From: Micromonospora sp. MH99
GTDB taxonomy: Bacteria; Actinomycetota; Actinomycetes; Mycobacteriales; Micromonosporaceae
Assembly: GCF_021442385.1 (NCBI RefSeq)
Contig: NZ_MUZA01000014.1
Location: 1 to 64,000 of the forward strand
Length of the DNA stretch: 64,000 nt
Direction: 5' to 3'
Numbering within the stretch: the first letter of the stretch is position 1; each line of letters opens with the position of its first letter. Of this stretch, positions 8,054 through 19,129 are shown piece after piece. The notes beneath the pieces are model-generated. The model did not search any database and was not told the DNA's origin. It was given only the letters and a program-made list of their open reading frames with translations. A program made the position numbers and the translations under genes.

Positions 8054-9739
8054 TCAGCGGCGGGCGGCGTCCCGCAGCGCGTCGCGTGCCTGCGCGTAGG
8101 AGGCCAGCACGATCCGCACCGGGGCGAGCACGTACTCCTCGCCGACCTCGGCGACCCGGACCGTCAGCCGTTGCCGGGCGCGGGCCCGCGCCCGCTGAGC
8201 GGCCCAACGCACCACCGGCCGGGTCAGCGCCGCCACCAGCAGCCCGGCCAGCAGGCCACCGAGCAGCAGCACGGTCGGCATGGGCACCTGCCCGACAGTC
8301 GGGTTGTCCAGCGCGGGCAGGCCGAGCGCCCGCAGCGCGTAGCCGAGCGCCAGCCAGCCCAGGCCGACGAGGGCGGCCAGGGTGACCAGCCACTGCACAC
8401 CCCCGACGACACGCCACCACACCGGCTGACGGTCCAGGCCGAGGTCCGTGCCGGCGATCGCGCCGTCCAACGCGTCCGGTAGGTCGTCGAGACGGGACCG
8501 GGCCGCGGAGGTGACCGCCGTCGGCCAGGCCGCGGGCAGACCGCTGGCGGCCCGGTCAGCCACCGCACGGATCGCCAGGCCGAGCGCCGAGCGCTGGGCG
8601 GCCGTCGGATCGGGCACCGAGGTCGCCGAGACCAGGCTCTCCGCCGGGTCGGCTGCGCCGCCGGTCGGGCCGGGAAGGTGCAGCCGGCGCAGCGGGTCGG
8701 GTCGGAGCCGGCGCCAGCCCCGCACCACAGGCCAGCCGGTCGCCGCGCCGGCCCGATGCCGGTACGCCCGCTCCACCGCCTCACTCACCGCCGGCACACC
8801 TGCCGTGCCGGCCAGCGCCCGGTTCAGCGCGGCGACGCTCGCGTCGTCCGGGCCACCCGCCGGTCGGGCCGAGCCGACCAGCTCGTCCAGCCCGGCGACC
8901 ACGGTGTCGACGTCGCCGGCCAGTCGACGCAGGGCGGCCTGGCGCTCGGCGACCGTACGCTCCAGCGCGGTGCGCAGCCCGACCATCCCGGCCGGGTCGA
9001 TGGCGGTGGTGGCGAGCAGTGGCACACCGGTCAGCCCGTCCGCGTCGAGCAGCCGGCGCAGGTCGTCCAGGACGCGGGGCAGCTCGGTCGGTGGCAGCCG
9101 GTCGGCCTGGTTGAGCACGACGAGCGTGACGTCGCGGTGCCGGTGGAACTCGCGCAGGTAGCTGTCGTGGATGACCCGGTCGGCGTACTTCTGCGGGTCG
9201 ACCACCCAGACCACCTGGTCGACCAGGCCGAGCAGCCGGTCCACCTCCAGACGGTGGGACCGCTGCACCGAGTCGAAGTCGGGCAGGTCGAGCAGGATCA
9301 GCCCGTGCAGCGCCGTCTCGTCGTCCCCGTCGAGCGCGCTCTCCCGGACGAAGCGGTGCCGGGGCAGCACCCCGGTCCAGTCGAGCAGCCGGTTGGCGCC
9401 CTCCAGCGGCCCCCACACGCACGCGTGCGTCACGCCGGTGGTCGGCCGGCGGACCCCGACCGGGGAGAGTTCCAGCTGGGCCAGCGCGTTGAACAGGCTG
9501 GACTTGCCGCTGCCGGTGGCGCCGGCGAGCGCCACCACGGTGTGGTCGCGGGACAACGCGAGCCGGGTGCCGGCCCGCTCGACGAGGGTGTGCGCGGGCA
9601 CCAGCTCGGCGTCCGGCAGTAGGCCGTCGACGGCGGTCAGGAACCGGCGTACGGCGTCCAGGCGGGCGATCAGCGCGTCGGGGTCGACCCGCTGGTCACC
9701 GCGGAACGCCTCGCGTACCCGGCCGGCGATGTTGGTCAC
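8054..9739 (-). CDS. Dynamin-like / YfjP-family membrane GTPase
   Basis: 561 residues. The G1/P-loop is GATGSGKS at residues 73-80, G3 is DLPDFD near 150, and G4 is NQAD near 210. The middle is helical. Residues about 430-500 contain two hydrophobic segments (WLVTLAALVGLGWLALGYAL and VLLLGGLLAGLLVAAL) that look like a membrane hairpin. This fits bacterial dynamin-like proteins, which bind and remodel membranes; the paired DynA/DynB proteins of Streptomyces act at sporulation septa. The start is GTG 9739, whose GTGA overlaps the stop of the upstream GTPase by 4 nt, so the two are translationally coupled. Assignment to DynA or DynB specifically is not attempted. Confidence 0.85.
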   Translation of the reverse strand: MTNIAGRVREAFRGDQRVDPDALIARLDAVRRFLTAVDGLLPDAELVPAHTLVERAGTRLALSRDHTVVALAGATGSGKSSLFNALAQLELSPVGVRRPTTGVTHACVWGPLEGANRLLDWTGVLPRHRFVRESALDGDDETALHGLILLDLPDFDSVQRSHRLEVDRLLGLVDQVVWVVDPQKYADRVIHDSYLREFHRHRDVTLVVLNQADRLPPTELPRVLDDLRRLLDADGLTGVPLLATTAIDPAGMVGLRTALERTVAERQAALRRLAGDVDTVVAGLDELVGSARPAGGPDDASVAALNRALAGTAGVPAVSEAVERAYRHRAGAATGWPVVRGWRRLRPDPLRRLHLPGPTGGAADPAESLVSATSVPDPTAAQRSALGLAIRAVADRAASGLPAAWPTAVTSAARSRLDDLPDALDGAIAGTDLGLDRQPVWWRVVGGVQWLVTLAALVGLGWLALGYALRALGLPALDNPTVGQVPMPTVLLLGGLLAGLLVAALTRPVVRWAAQRARARARQRLTVRVAEVGEEYVLAPVRIVLASYAQARDALRDAARR

Positions 9740-11577
9740 CGCGAACCCTCCTCGTCGCCGACCGGCAGGGCGCCGTCGCCGGTGGCCAGGCCGCTGCGGT
9801 GCCGGGCCAGCTCGACCCGTCCGGCGGCCCGGCGCAGCGCGTCACCGGCCGCCTCGGCGGGCCGGGCTTCGGCGGTGCGGGCCAGGAACCGCTCGGCCTC
9901 CGCGTCCAGCAGCGTCCGGACCCGCGCCACCAGGTCGACCCGGGCCTTGGCGGCGAGGGTACGCACCGCCTGGTCGCCGAAGATCGCCTGGAGGACGGCC
10001 TGCGCGGCGACAGTCGTGCCGGCCCCGGTGGCCAACTCCAGCCCGGTGGGGATGAACGCGGTCGAGGCGAACACGGCGATCATCACGGCCAGCCCGGTGG
10101 CGTTCACCGCGTAGGCGGCGGTGCGGGCCACGAAGCGCTTGTCGCCGCCCTCGACCCGGACCAGCTCCAGCACGCCGCGTTGCCAGTCGCGGACCATCCG
10201 TTCGGCGCGTTCGGGCAGGTCGTCGCTCGGGTGGGCGAGCCCGGGCTCCAGCAGGTCCGCTCCCGCCGGGTGTGCCTTCCACCCGGTGTACGCGGATTCG
10301 GCGGCCTCGGACGCGACGCCCCGCAGCAGGGTGACGAGCTGCGACTCGATGGCGTTGCGCAGCTCGGCGGCCGGCGCGGGCCGACCGGTGACGGCGGCCA
10401 CCACCCGGTCGCGGAGTCGCCCGATGCGGGCCTCCAGCGTGCGGAAGAACTCGCCGGTGCCGACGAACTCCTGCCAGCGGGCCAGGACCTCACCGCGGAG
10501 CAGTCGACCGTCCTGCAGGCCCTGCTCGACGGTCCGCTCGGCTCCCCGGTACGCGGCCCGGACCCGTTCGTCCAGCCCGTCGGCGGCGGTGACCTGCTCG
10601 TCGGCCGCGTCGGCCAGCTCCTCGACGGCGGGGTGCAGGGCGGCCAGCGCGCCGTCCAGGGTCTGCCGGACCACCGCCGCGCGGGCGTCGGCGTCGGCGG
10701 CCAGCCGGGCGAACCAGTCGGCCAGCGGCGCGGTGGCCCCTTCGGGCAGCAGCCCCTGACCGTCGACCCAGGTCTCCGGGAGGACGAACAGCGGCGCCCG
10801 GCCCAGATCCTGCGCGGCGAGCATCTCGGTCAGGTGGGCGGCGATCTCGTCGCTGGCCTCGGCGGGCACCCGGTCGAGCACCATCGCGATCACGGCGCCC
10901 CGGGCCCGCGCGCTGCGCAGCAGCTCCCACGGCACCGCGTCGGCGTACCGGGCGGCGGTGGTGACGAAGAGCCAGAGGTCGGCGGCGGCGAGCAGTTGGC
11001 TCGCGAGCGCCCGGTTGGCGTCGACGACGGAGTCGATGTCCGGTGCGTCGAGGAAGGCCAGACCCGGCGGCAGGGCGGGGGCGGTGACCAGGTGCAGGGA
11101 GCGTGGATCGTCGCTCGGCTCGGTGGTGCGGGTCAGCCCGGGCAGCAGGTCGCCCTGCCGGAACCAGGACGCGTCGGCCGGGTTGCAGACGAGCACCGGG
11201 GAGCGGGTGGTGGGCCGCAGCACACCTGCGGCGCTGACCCGGGCCTTGACCAGGCTGTTGACCAGGGTCGACTTGCCCGCGCCGGTGGAGCCGCCGACCA
11301 CCACGAGCAGCGGGGCGTCCAGTCGGGCGAGCCGGGGCAGCAGGTAGTCGTCGAGCTGGTCGGTGAGGGCGCTCGCGGCGTGCCGGGCGGCCTTGGCGGA
11401 GGGCAGGGCTAGCGGATAGCGGGTCGCGCCGATCGCGGCCCTCAGGCCCGACAGCGCGCCGGGGAGGCTGTCGTCCCCGGTGGTGGCGGGCTGCTCCTCC
11501 GCGGCGTCCGGCGGGCCGGTGCGGGCTGCGACGGCGGGCGCGCCGGAACGGGTGGCGGAATCGCCGTGCGTCGTCAC
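9736..11577 (-). CDS. Dynamin-like GTPase, partner of the following GTPase
   Basis: 613 residues, first gene of the operon. After about 85 residues of disordered and helical sequence comes G1 [10 protein letters not shown] at 95-104, with a G3 of the DAPDID type near 180. G4 is degenerate (LDRVP, where N/TKxD is expected). Two hydrophobic stretches in the last third ([19 protein letters not shown] and [14 protein letters not shown]) suggest membrane association. The start chosen is GTG 11577 ([12 protein letters not shown]); the frame is open far upstream but crosses the divergent dnaK promoter, so longer starts are unlikely. Two adjacent, overlapping, non-identical dynamin-like GTPases suggest a hetero-oligomer. 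Confidence 0.83.
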   Translation of the reverse strand: MTTHGDSATRSGAPAVAARTGPPDAAEEQPATTGDDSLPGALSGLRAAIGATRYPLALPSAKAARHAASALTDQLDDYLLPRLARLDAPLLVVVGGSTGAGKSTLVNSLVKARVSAAGVLRPTTRSPVLVCNPADASWFRQGDLLPGLTRTTEPSDDPRSLHLVTAPALPPGLAFLDAPDIDSVVDANRALASQLLAAADLWLFVTTAARYADAVPWELLRSARARGAVIAMVLDRVPAEASDEIAAHLTEMLAAQDLGRAPLFVLPETWVDGQGLLPEGATAPLADWFARLAADADARAAVVRQTLDGALAALHPAVEELADAADEQVTAADGLDERVRAAYRGAERTVEQGLQDGRLLRGEVLARWQEFVGTGEFFRTLEARIGRLRDRVVAAVTGRPAPAAELRNAIESQLVTLLRGVASEAAESAYTGWKAHPAGADLLEPGLAHPSDDLPERAERMVRDWQRGVLELVRVEGGDKRFVARTAAYAVNATGLAVMIAVFASTAFIPTGLELATGAGTTVAAQAVLQAIFGDQAVRTLAAKARVDLVARVRTLLDAEAERFLARTAEARPAEAAGDALRRAAGRVELARHRSGLATGDGALPVGDEEGSR

Positions 11578-11660
11578 CGCTAAAGCGTGCCCGACCGATG
11601 CAAGGGAAGACAACCGGACGGTAATAACGGCTGGGTTGCGTCGGGTCGGCTCAACTCGAC

Positions 11661-11691
11661 TTGACGATTCGCCAACGCGTGGCACTATTGA
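11661..11691 (+). promoter_or_regulatory. dnaK promoter
   Basis: TTGACG at 11661-11666 is a good -35. The -10 is either ACTATT (17-bp spacing) or TATTGA (19-bp spacing) at 11684-11691. The -10 overlaps the left half of the HAIR operator, so a bound repressor would block RNA polymerase. Confidence 0.6.
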
Positions 11692-11706
11692 GTCAAGTTC
11701 ACTCAA
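11688..11706. promoter_or_regulatory. HAIR operator (HspR binding site) of the dnaK operon
   Basis: TTGAGT-CAAGTTC-ACTCAA matches the HAIR consensus CTTGAGT-N7-ACTCAAG across the six inner bases of each arm with the exact 7-bp spacing. It lies about 90 nt before dnaK, and its repressor gene hspR closes the same operon, giving a negative feedback loop. Confidence 0.88.
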
Positions 11707-11797
11707 CTTGTGGTGGGGTCCGCTGCGGGCGGCGCCCGCCGAGCAGTCGCGGGCGGTGCCCGCCACCTGCACAACCTTACGAAGCGAGGAAGCGAAG

Positions 11798-13666
<1,869 letters not shown>

Positions 13667-13713
13667 CCAACGGCCTCCGACACGTATCCACGGCGAAGGG
13701 ATGAGGTAGCCGC

Positions 13714-14472
13714 ATGACGCAGAAGCCACGAGCCGCCGACCCGGGCGACACCGGGTCGACGCCGGGTGGCTCCGCGCCCACGGAGCCGACCACCGGCGAC
13801 GGGGAGCGGGTCGTCATCCGCAACAACCGCAAGCTCACCGACACGTCGGAGCCGGAGGGCACCGCCGCGGACGCGGGCAGCGACGTACCGGCCGAGGGCC
13901 TGGTCGAGGACGCCGAGATCGTGGTCGACGAGATCGAGGTCGAGGTCAACGCCACCGACGGGCCGGAGCCGTCCGGCCCGCCGGTGGTGGACGCCCCGGC
14001 GCAGCCGGTCGACGGCGGTGGGGTCGGCACGTCGCTCGGCGCCGAACTGGAGGCGCTCCGGGCCGAGCTGGACGAGCGGACCAGGGACCTCCAGCGGGTG
14101 TCGGCGGAGTACGCCAACTACCGCAAGCGGGTCGACCGGGACCGCAGCCTGGTGCAGGAGCAGGCGACCGGCTCGGTGCTGGCCGCGCTGCTGCCGATCC
14201 TCGACGACCTGGACCGGGCCCGGGAACACGGTGACCTGGTCGGGCCGTTCGGAACGGTGGCGGAACAGCTCACCACCGCGCTGGGCAAGTTCGGCCTGAA
14301 CGCCTTCGGCGAGCAGGGCGACCCGTTCGACCCGACCCGGCACGAGGCGGTCGCGCACCAGACCTCGGCCGAGGTCAGCGAGCCGACCTGCGTGCAGGTC
14401 ATGCGGCGCGGCTACCAGCTCGGTGAGCGACTGCTGCGCCCCGCGCTGGTCGCGGTTGCGGATCCGGAATAG
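13714..14472 (+). CDS. grpE: Nucleotide exchange factor GrpE
   Basis: 252 residues; releases ADP from DnaK. Residues 1-110 are a long acidic, disordered extension (DAEIVVDEIEVEVNATD) common in actinobacterial GrpE. The long paired helix begins near LEALRAELDERTRDLQRVSAEYANYRKR (described by its start and end), and the beta domain has HEAVAHQTS...VMRRGYQLGERLLRPALVAVA. It starts 47 nt after dnaK, with AGGGATGAGG upstream. Confidence 0.95.
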   Translation: MTQKPRAADPGDTGSTPGGSAPTEPTTGDGERVVIRNNRKLTDTSEPEGTAADAGSDVPAEGLVEDAEIVVDEIEVEVNATDGPEPSGPPVVDAPAQPVDGGGVGTSLGAELEALRAELDERTRDLQRVSAEYANYRKRVDRDRSLVQEQATGSVLAALLPILDDLDRAREHGDLVGPFGTVAEQLTTALGKFGLNAFGEQGDPFDPTRHEAVAHQTSAEVSEPTCVQVMRRGYQLGERLLRPALVAVADPE

Positions 14473-14560
14473 TGCGAGACAGTGACCGGGCCGTCCCGTC
14501 CCCCGCACCGCGGTGGACGGGACGGCCGGGCCACGACTGTCGGAAGGGGGTGGTGGACCG

Positions 14561-15748
14561 GTGAGTTCGAAGGACTGGCTCGAGAAGGACTTCTACGCCG
14601 TGCTCGGCGTGGACAAGGCCGCCTCCGCGGACGACATCAAGAAGGCGTACCGCAAGCTGGCCCGGGAATCGCACCCGGACCACAATCCGGGCGACCCGAA
14701 GGCCGAGGAGCGGTTCAAGGCCGTGTCCGAGGCGTACAACGTGCTGTCGGACGCCGGCCGTCGCCGGGAGTACGACGAGATGCGGTCGCTGTTCAGTTCC
14801 GGCGCGTTCCGGCGTAACGCCCGGGCGGGCGGCCAGCCGGGCGGGGTGCCGTTCGACGTCTCCGACCTGTTCGGTGGTGGTGCCGGCGGCGGTGGTGACC
14901 GCCGCTTCGGCGGGGCCGGCTTCCAGGACCTGTTCAGCTCGATCTTCTCGGGCGGGCAGGCCGGTGGGCAGGCCGCTCCGCGTGGGCCCGCGCGTGGCCG
15001 GGACGTGGAGACCGAGGTGGCTCTGGACTTCGGCGACGCGGTGCGCGGGGTGACCCTGCCGCTGACGTTGCGCGCCCCCGGTGTCTGCGACACCTGCCAC
15101 GGCAACGGCGCCAAGCCCGGCACCCAGCCGCGTACCTGCCCGGTCTGTCACGGGGCCGGGGTCACGACCCGCAACCAGGGGTCGTTCAGCTTCTCCGAGC
15201 CGTGCGGCAACTGCCAGGGCGTCGGCACCGTGGTGGAGGAGAAGTGCCCGGAGTGCCACGGCAGCGGCGGGGTCACCAAGACCCGCACGATGAACGTGCG
15301 CTTCCCGGCCGGCGTGGCCGACGGGCAGCGCATCAGGCTGGCCGGGCGCGGTGAGCCCGGTGAGCGCGGTGGCCCGGCCGGCGACCTCTTCGTACACGTC
15401 AAGGTCCGGCCGGACGAGCTGTTCGGGCGTACCGGAGACGATCTGACGTTGACCGTGCCGGTGACCTTCGCGGAGGCCGTGCTCGGCACGGACCTGCGGG
15501 TGCCCACGCTCGACGGCGCGGTGACGTTGCGGGTTCCGCCCGGCACGCCCAGCGGGCGGGTGCTGCGGGCCCGGGGCAAGGGTGTGGTCCGCCGCGACGG
15601 GCAGGCGGGTGACCTGCTGGTCACCCTGGACGTGGTGGTGCCGGCCCGGCTGTCGGACGAGGCGCGGGCGGCGCTGGAGGCGTTCGCCGAGCAGAGCCCG
15701 CCGGCGGCGCGGGAACATCTCGACGCCCGGGTGCGTCGGGTCGGTTAG
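14561..15748 (+). CDS. dnaJ: Hsp40 co-chaperone DnaJ
   Basis: 395 residues. GTG 14561 ([17 protein letters not shown]) follows GGAAGGGGG by 10 nt; an ATG at 14513 in frame has no ribosome binding site. The J-domain has the HPD triad (ESHPDHNPG) near residue 40. A Gly/Phe-rich linker follows ([15 protein letters not shown]), then four zinc-binding CxxCxGxG repeats: [24 protein letters not shown] and CPECHGSG. The C-terminal substrate-binding domains are complete. It delivers substrates to DnaK and stimulates its ATPase. Confidence 0.96.
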   Translation: MSSKDWLEKDFYAVLGVDKAASADDIKKAYRKLARESHPDHNPGDPKAEERFKAVSEAYNVLSDAGRRREYDEMRSLFSSGAFRRNARAGGQPGGVPFDVSDLFGGGAGGGGDRRFGGAGFQDLFSSIFSGGQAGGQAAPRGPARGRDVETEVALDFGDAVRGVTLPLTLRAPGVCDTCHGNGAKPGTQPRTCPVCHGAGVTTRNQGSFSFSEPCGNCQGVGTVVEEKCPECHGSGGVTKTRTMNVRFPAGVADGQRIRLAGRGEPGERGGPAGDLFVHVKVRPDELFGRTGDDLTLTVPVTFAEAVLGTDLRVPTLDGAVTLRVPPGTPSGRVLRARGKGVVRRDGQAGDLLVTLDVVVPARLSDEARAALEAFAEQSPPAAREHLDARVRRVG

Positions 15749-15778
15749 TCCGGTGGGATGGACGCGGAGGTGAGCGGG

Positions 15779-16219
15779 ATGTCGGGCGAGTTCCTCGGTT
15801 CGGGTGACCCTGCCTACGAGGCCAAGGTGCTCATGATCTCGGTGGCGGCACGGATGGCGGGGATGCACCCGCAGACGCTGCGCCAGTACGACCGGTTGGG
15901 GCTGGTGCAGCCCGGCCGGGCTGCCGGCGGTGGCCGTCGGTACAGCGTCCGGGACGTGGTGCTGCTGCGCGAGGTGCAGCGGCTCAGCCAGGACGACGGG
16001 ATCAACCTGGCCGGCGTCAAGCGGATCATCGGGCTGGAGCGGTTGCTGGAGCAGGCGCAGCAGCGGGTCGCACGGCTGGAGGCGGAGCTGGACGCCGCGT
16101 ACCGCCGGGTGGCCGAGCTGGAGTCGCTGGCCCGCTTTCCGGGCCAGGATCTGGTGCCGACCAACCGCACGTCCACCGCGCTGGTGGTCTGGCGTCCCCG
16201 CCGTACACCCGACCGCTGA
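15779..16219 (+). CDS. hspR: Heat-shock repressor HspR, MerR family
   Basis: 146 residues. ATG 15779 has a strong GGAGG 8 nt upstream; an in-frame ATG at 15758 lacks one, so the shorter start is preferred. The MerR-type winged helix-turn-helix (MISVAARMAGMHPQTLRQYD, then VQPGRAAGGGRRYS) is followed by a coiled-coil dimerisation helix (LERLLEQAQQRVARLEAEL). HspR binds HAIR sites together with DnaK and represses dnaK and clpB; both operators are in this window. It starts 30 nt after dnaJ, in the same operon. Confidence 0.95.
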   Translation: MSGEFLGSGDPAYEAKVLMISVAARMAGMHPQTLRQYDRLGLVQPGRAAGGGRRYSVRDVVLLREVQRLSQDDGINLAGVKRIIGLERLLEQAQQRVARLEAELDAAYRRVAELESLARFPGQDLVPTNRTSTALVVWRPRRTPDR

Positions 16220-16230
16220 ACCTGCTTCTC

Positions 16231-16269
16231 GGCCTGCCCGTGCCGGAATTTCCGGCGCGGGCCAGGCCG
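16231..16269 (+). terminator. Terminator of the dnaK operon
   Basis: GGCCTGCCCGTGCCGGAA pairs with TTCCGGCGCGGGCCAGGCC with one bulge and a G-U pair. It begins 11 nt after the hspR stop. Confidence 0.6.
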
Positions 16270-16289
16270 TTTCCGTTAGCCTGTCGATA

Positions 16290-16322
16290 CGGGTCCTATC
16301 GCCTTAATTCGGGCCTATCGGC
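16290..16322. repeat. Pair of direct repeats 20 bp apart
   Basis: CGGGTCCTATCGCC (16290-16303) and CGGGCCTATCGGC (16310-16322) repeat with a 20-bp period, about two helical turns, just before the 62-residue gene. This is the arrangement expected for tandem binding of one regulator, or for duplicated promoter elements. Confidence 0.35.
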
Positions 16323-16337
16323 GCGGTTGGGGGAGCG

Positions 16338-16526
16338 ATGACGGAACCGGCGAAGAAAGTGGCCCAGCAGACGGAGGACCGGCTGGAAGACCTGGCCGAC
16401 ACCGTCCGGGAGAAGTTCGACAAGGTGACCGAGGGAAGTTTCCGGGACCGGATCAAGGAGGGGCGCTTCGCCGAGCAGTCCGACGGCGACCACCGCCGAG
16501 CCGAGACCGAGCGCAAGCAGGACTGA
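16338..16526 (+). CDS. Small charged helical protein, 62 aa
   Basis: MTEPAKKVAQQTEDRLEDLA and onward: 62 residues with no hydrophobic segment, alternating acidic and basic heptads that suggest one long amphipathic helix. ATG 16338 follows GGGGGAG by 4 nt, and the gene has its own hairpin terminator at 16543. Its composition recalls CsbD-like or antitoxin-like stress proteins, but no family can be assigned. It lies directly after the heat-shock operon; whether it is stress-induced is unknown. Confidence 0.65.
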   Translation: MTEPAKKVAQQTEDRLEDLADTVREKFDKVTEGSFRDRIKEGRFAEQSDGDHRRAETERKQD

Positions 16527-16542
16527 TCCGGTAACCGACGTG

Positions 16543-16573
16543 CGGGCCGGGACCCACGGGGGGTCCCGGCCCG
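16543..16573. terminator. Bidirectional hairpin terminator
   Basis: 13-bp perfect stem, CGGGCCGGGACCC and its complement, with a 5-nt loop, followed by TTCGCCTCTGCT. It lies between convergent genes ending at 16526 and 16611. Confidence 0.75.
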
Positions 16574-16610
16574 TTCGCCTCTGCTCGCTTGCTCGGGGCG
16601 GGCCGCGGCC

Positions 16611-17042
16611 TCAGCCGAGGCGGCGGTTCTCGCGGACCAGGCCGCCCTCGCACCAGTCCCGGTAGACGAAGAGATCCGGCCGGGCCAGCAGGACGCGGCC
16701 GTTGTGCGCCCAGATCCTCATCAGCTCGTCGCCGTCACGCTCGGCCTGCTCGACCAGCTTGCGGAAGCGGCGCTTGGGATGGGCCCGGAAGTTCGTCCGG
16801 ATGCCGTCCGCGGCGTAGATGTAGAGGCAGTGCAGCGCGAAGCGCCGCGCGGGGCAGGTCGGGTCCATCGCCAGCTCGAAGAGCGTCAGCACCAGGCGGT
16901 CGCCGGAGACCAGGAGGTCCCAGTCGGGTGGCATGGAGGACAACGGCACCGAATCGGGCTGGTACGCCCAGGCTCGCAACTCCGCCGGCGTCGGATCGAC
17001 GGGGTTGGCAAAGCCGTGGAACGTCGACTCCTGCACGCTCAC
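16611..17042 (-). CDS. Conserved hypothetical protein, 143 aa
   Basis: A soluble alpha-helical protein. GTG 17042 (MSVQESTFHGFANPVDPTPA) is chosen because GGAAGG precedes it; the frame is open to 17162 without a better site. A core LVLTLFELAMDPTCPARRFALHCLY, described by its start and end, is followed by a basic helix (FRAHPKRRFRKLVEQAERDG) and ends with WAHNGRVLLARPDLFVYRDW. The tryptophan/histidine-rich pattern looks like a conserved actinobacterial DUF, but I cannot name it. No operon partner. Confidence 0.65.
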   Translation of the reverse strand: MSVQESTFHGFANPVDPTPAELRAWAYQPDSVPLSSMPPDWDLLVSGDRLVLTLFELAMDPTCPARRFALHCLYIYAADGIRTNFRAHPKRRFRKLVEQAERDGDELMRIWAHNGRVLLARPDLFVYRDWCEGGLVRENRRLG

Positions 17043-17207
17043 CGGCCAACCTTCCGCTCTCGCCCGCGTCTGGCAACGCTGCCTGCGGACCGTGGCTGCT
17101 GGGGCGAAACGGTAACCCGCCGCCGGGTGCTGCGGTAGTACCCGCAGGGAGCAATTCGGCATCCGCCGGCCGGCCCGGCCCCGAACGGCCGTTCGGGTGT
17201 CCTGGCC

Positions 17208-17247
17208 AGCGCCGCCACCGCGCCTACAGGGGCGCGGCGGCGGCGCT
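17208..17247 (-). terminator. Terminator of the antiporter operon
   Basis: AGCGCCGCCaCCGCGCC pairs with GGCGCGG-CGGCGGCGCT around a short TACAGG loop, just beyond the minus-strand stop at 17253. Confidence 0.55.
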
Positions 17248-17252
17248 GAGCG

Positions 17253-18458
17253 TCAGTCGTGGACCGGCACCGGCTCCCGCCGCTGGGCCGCCGCGCGGTT
17301 GCGCAACCACCGCTTGAACCACGGGAAGTCGGGCAGTCGAGCCAGGATCGGCCCGGTCACCACGGTGATCAGGACGTACGTCGCGGCGAGCGCGGCCAAC
17401 CGCGGCTCGACGCTGCCGGCCGCCACCGCGAGCCCGGCGATGACGATCGAGAACTCTCCTCGGGGTACGAGGGCCAGGCCGGCTCGCCAGCGACCGGGTT
17501 CGGCGATGCCGACGCGGCGGGCCGCGAGGTAGCCGGTAAGCGTCTTCGTCGCCATGGTGACCACGGCCAGCGCGAGCGCCGGCAGCAGCACCGGCGGGAT
17601 CTCCCGTGGGTCGGTGACCAGACCGAAGAAGACGAAGAACACCGCGGCGAACAGATCCCGCAGTGGCGAGAGCAGTTCGGTGGCGTGGTGGGCCACCGGA
17701 CCGGAGAGAGCGATGCCGACCAGGAACGCGCCGACCGCCGCCGACACCTGCAGCTTCGCCGCGATGCCCGCGATCAGCAGGGTCAGGCCGAGTACGCCGA
17801 GCAGCAGCGCCTCCGGGTCCTTCGCCGACAGGGCGGACGAGATGAGGTGGCCGTACCGGATGGCGACCACCAGGACGATCAGCACCGTGGCCACCGCGAC
17901 GGTGAGCGCGATGCCGCCGCCGAGCAGGCCGGTGCCGGCCAGTACGGCGGTGACCAGCGGCAGGTAGAGCGCCATCGCCAGGTCCTCGATCACCAGGACC
18001 GAGAGGATCACCGGGGTCTCCCGGTTACCGAGGCGGCCGAGGTCGGCGAGGACCTTGGCGATCACCCCCGAGGAGGAGACCCAGGTGATGCCGCCGAGCA
18101 CCAGGGCGGCCACCCAGTCCCAGCCGAGCAGCAGGGCGAAGATGGCGCCGGGTAACGCGTTGAGGACGCCGTCGATCAGACCGGCCGGTGCCGCCGAGCG
18201 GAGGTTGCCGACGAGCTCGTTGGCCGAGTACTCCAGGCCGAGCATCACCAGCAGCAGGATGACGCCGATCTCGGCGCCGACCGCGAAGAACTCCTCGCTG
18301 GCGGCGAGCGGAAGCAGCCCGCCGTGCCCGAAGGCGAGCCCGGCGAGCAGGTAGAGGGGGATGGGCGAGAGGCCGACCCGGCGGCTGAGTCGGCCGAGGA
18401 GCCCGAGCAGCAGCAGCAGCGCGCCGACTTCGACGAGCAGTGTGGTGGATTCGTGCAT
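17253..18458 (-). CDS. Monovalent cation:proton antiporter, CPA2/KefB family
   Basis: 401 residues with 11-12 transmembrane segments and almost no cytoplasmic extension. Family features include LSPIPLYLLAGLAFG in the first helices, LLLVMLGLEYS, the TWVSSSGVIAKVL segment, and VIEDLAMALYLPL, where the conserved acidic pair lies. The C-terminal TrkA domains of KefB are missing; the gene 5 nt upstream encodes a separate TrkA-C protein, the two-gene KhtU/KhtT arrangement. It is expected to export K+ or Na+ in exchange for H+. Confidence 0.88.
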   Translation of the reverse strand: MHESTTLLVEVGALLLLLGLLGRLSRRVGLSPIPLYLLAGLAFGHGGLLPLAASEEFFAVGAEIGVILLLVMLGLEYSANELVGNLRSAAPAGLIDGVLNALPGAIFALLLGWDWVAALVLGGITWVSSSGVIAKVLADLGRLGNRETPVILSVLVIEDLAMALYLPLVTAVLAGTGLLGGGIALTVAVATVLIVLVVAIRYGHLISSALSAKDPEALLLGVLGLTLLIAGIAAKLQVSAAVGAFLVGIALSGPVAHHATELLSPLRDLFAAVFFVFFGLVTDPREIPPVLLPALALAVVTMATKTLTGYLAARRVGIAEPGRWRAGLALVPRGEFSIVIAGLAVAAGSVEPRLAALAATYVLITVVTGPILARLPDFPWFKRWLRNRAAAQRREPVPVHD

Positions 18459-18463
18459 CCGCC

Positions 18464-18964
18464 TCAGCCGTCCGGGTCACTGTCGGCGAGGATGGCGGAC
18501 ACGCCGTCGAGACCCTGACGGGTCCCCACGACGACCACCACGTCACCGGCCGCGAAGCGGAAGGATGGCTCGGGCGACACGTTCACATTGCCGTCGCGCA
18601 GCACCGCCACGATCGAGGCGCTGGTGCGGGTGCGAGCCTTGGTGTCACCGAGCATCCGGTTGACGTACCGCGAACCGGCCGGGATGGCGATCTGCTCGGT
18701 GAGCAGACCGGCAGCCTGCTCGCGCAGCCCGGACAGCTGACCGAGCATCAGCGACGCGCCGAGAATGTCGGCCAGCGCCTCCGCCTCGTCGTCGGTCAGC
18801 GGGATGTCCGCCTGGCAGGAGTCGGGATCATCCGGGTCGTAGAAGACAAGATCACGGCGGCCATTGCGGTGGGAGACCACGCCCAGGCGGCGTCCGGACT
18901 CCGTCACCAGATCGTGGCGTACCCCGATCCCCGGTAAGGCGGTCTGCTCGACACGTACTCGCAC
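18464..18964 (-). CDS. TrkA-C domain regulatory subunit of the antiporter (KhtT-like)
   Basis: 166 residues, cytoplasmic. The N-terminal half (LPGIGVRHDLVTESGRRLGV) is the KhtT-type domain. The C-terminal half is a TrkA-C/RCK-C fold (TEQIAIPAGSRYVNRMLGDT, then FRFAAGDVVVVVGTRQGL). KhtT proteins gate their antiporter in response to pH or a nucleotide such as c-di-AMP. GTG 18964 is the only start covering the conserved N-terminus. It precedes the antiporter gene with a 5-nt gap and is clearly co-transcribed. Confidence 0.85.
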   Translation of the reverse strand: MRVRVEQTALPGIGVRHDLVTESGRRLGVVSHRNGRRDLVFYDPDDPDSCQADIPLTDDEAEALADILGASLMLGQLSGLREQAAGLLTEQIAIPAGSRYVNRMLGDTKARTRTSASIVAVLRDGNVNVSPEPSFRFAAGDVVVVVGTRQGLDGVSAILADSDPDG

Positions 18965-19023
18965 CCGCCCAGGCTACCGCGAGGTGAACGGCACACAGAT
19001 CTTGGAAGGTTCCGCCCGGCACC

Positions 19024-19103
19024 CTTGATCAACACCAGATCGCCGATATCGCGGTATCCCGGGCGGCAGGACACCCCCAGATCAGCGATCCCGTGTCGAT
19101 CTA
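19024..19103 (+). repeat. Dispersed repeat R, copy 1
   Basis: About 79 bp beginning TTGATCAAC, containing CGCCGATATCGCGGTATCCC and GGGCGGCAGGACACCCCC, and ending CGTGTCGATCTA. It aligns with copy 2 at 19874-19951 in the same orientation, with the same start (TTGATC), the same CGATATCG centre and the same end (GTGTCGATCTA). The GGTATCC/GGACACC part can fold as an imperfect hairpin. The two copies bracket the GntR cassette. Confidence 0.7.
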
Positions 19104-19129
19104 GAGCGCGCTGCCACGCCTTGGGAGGT

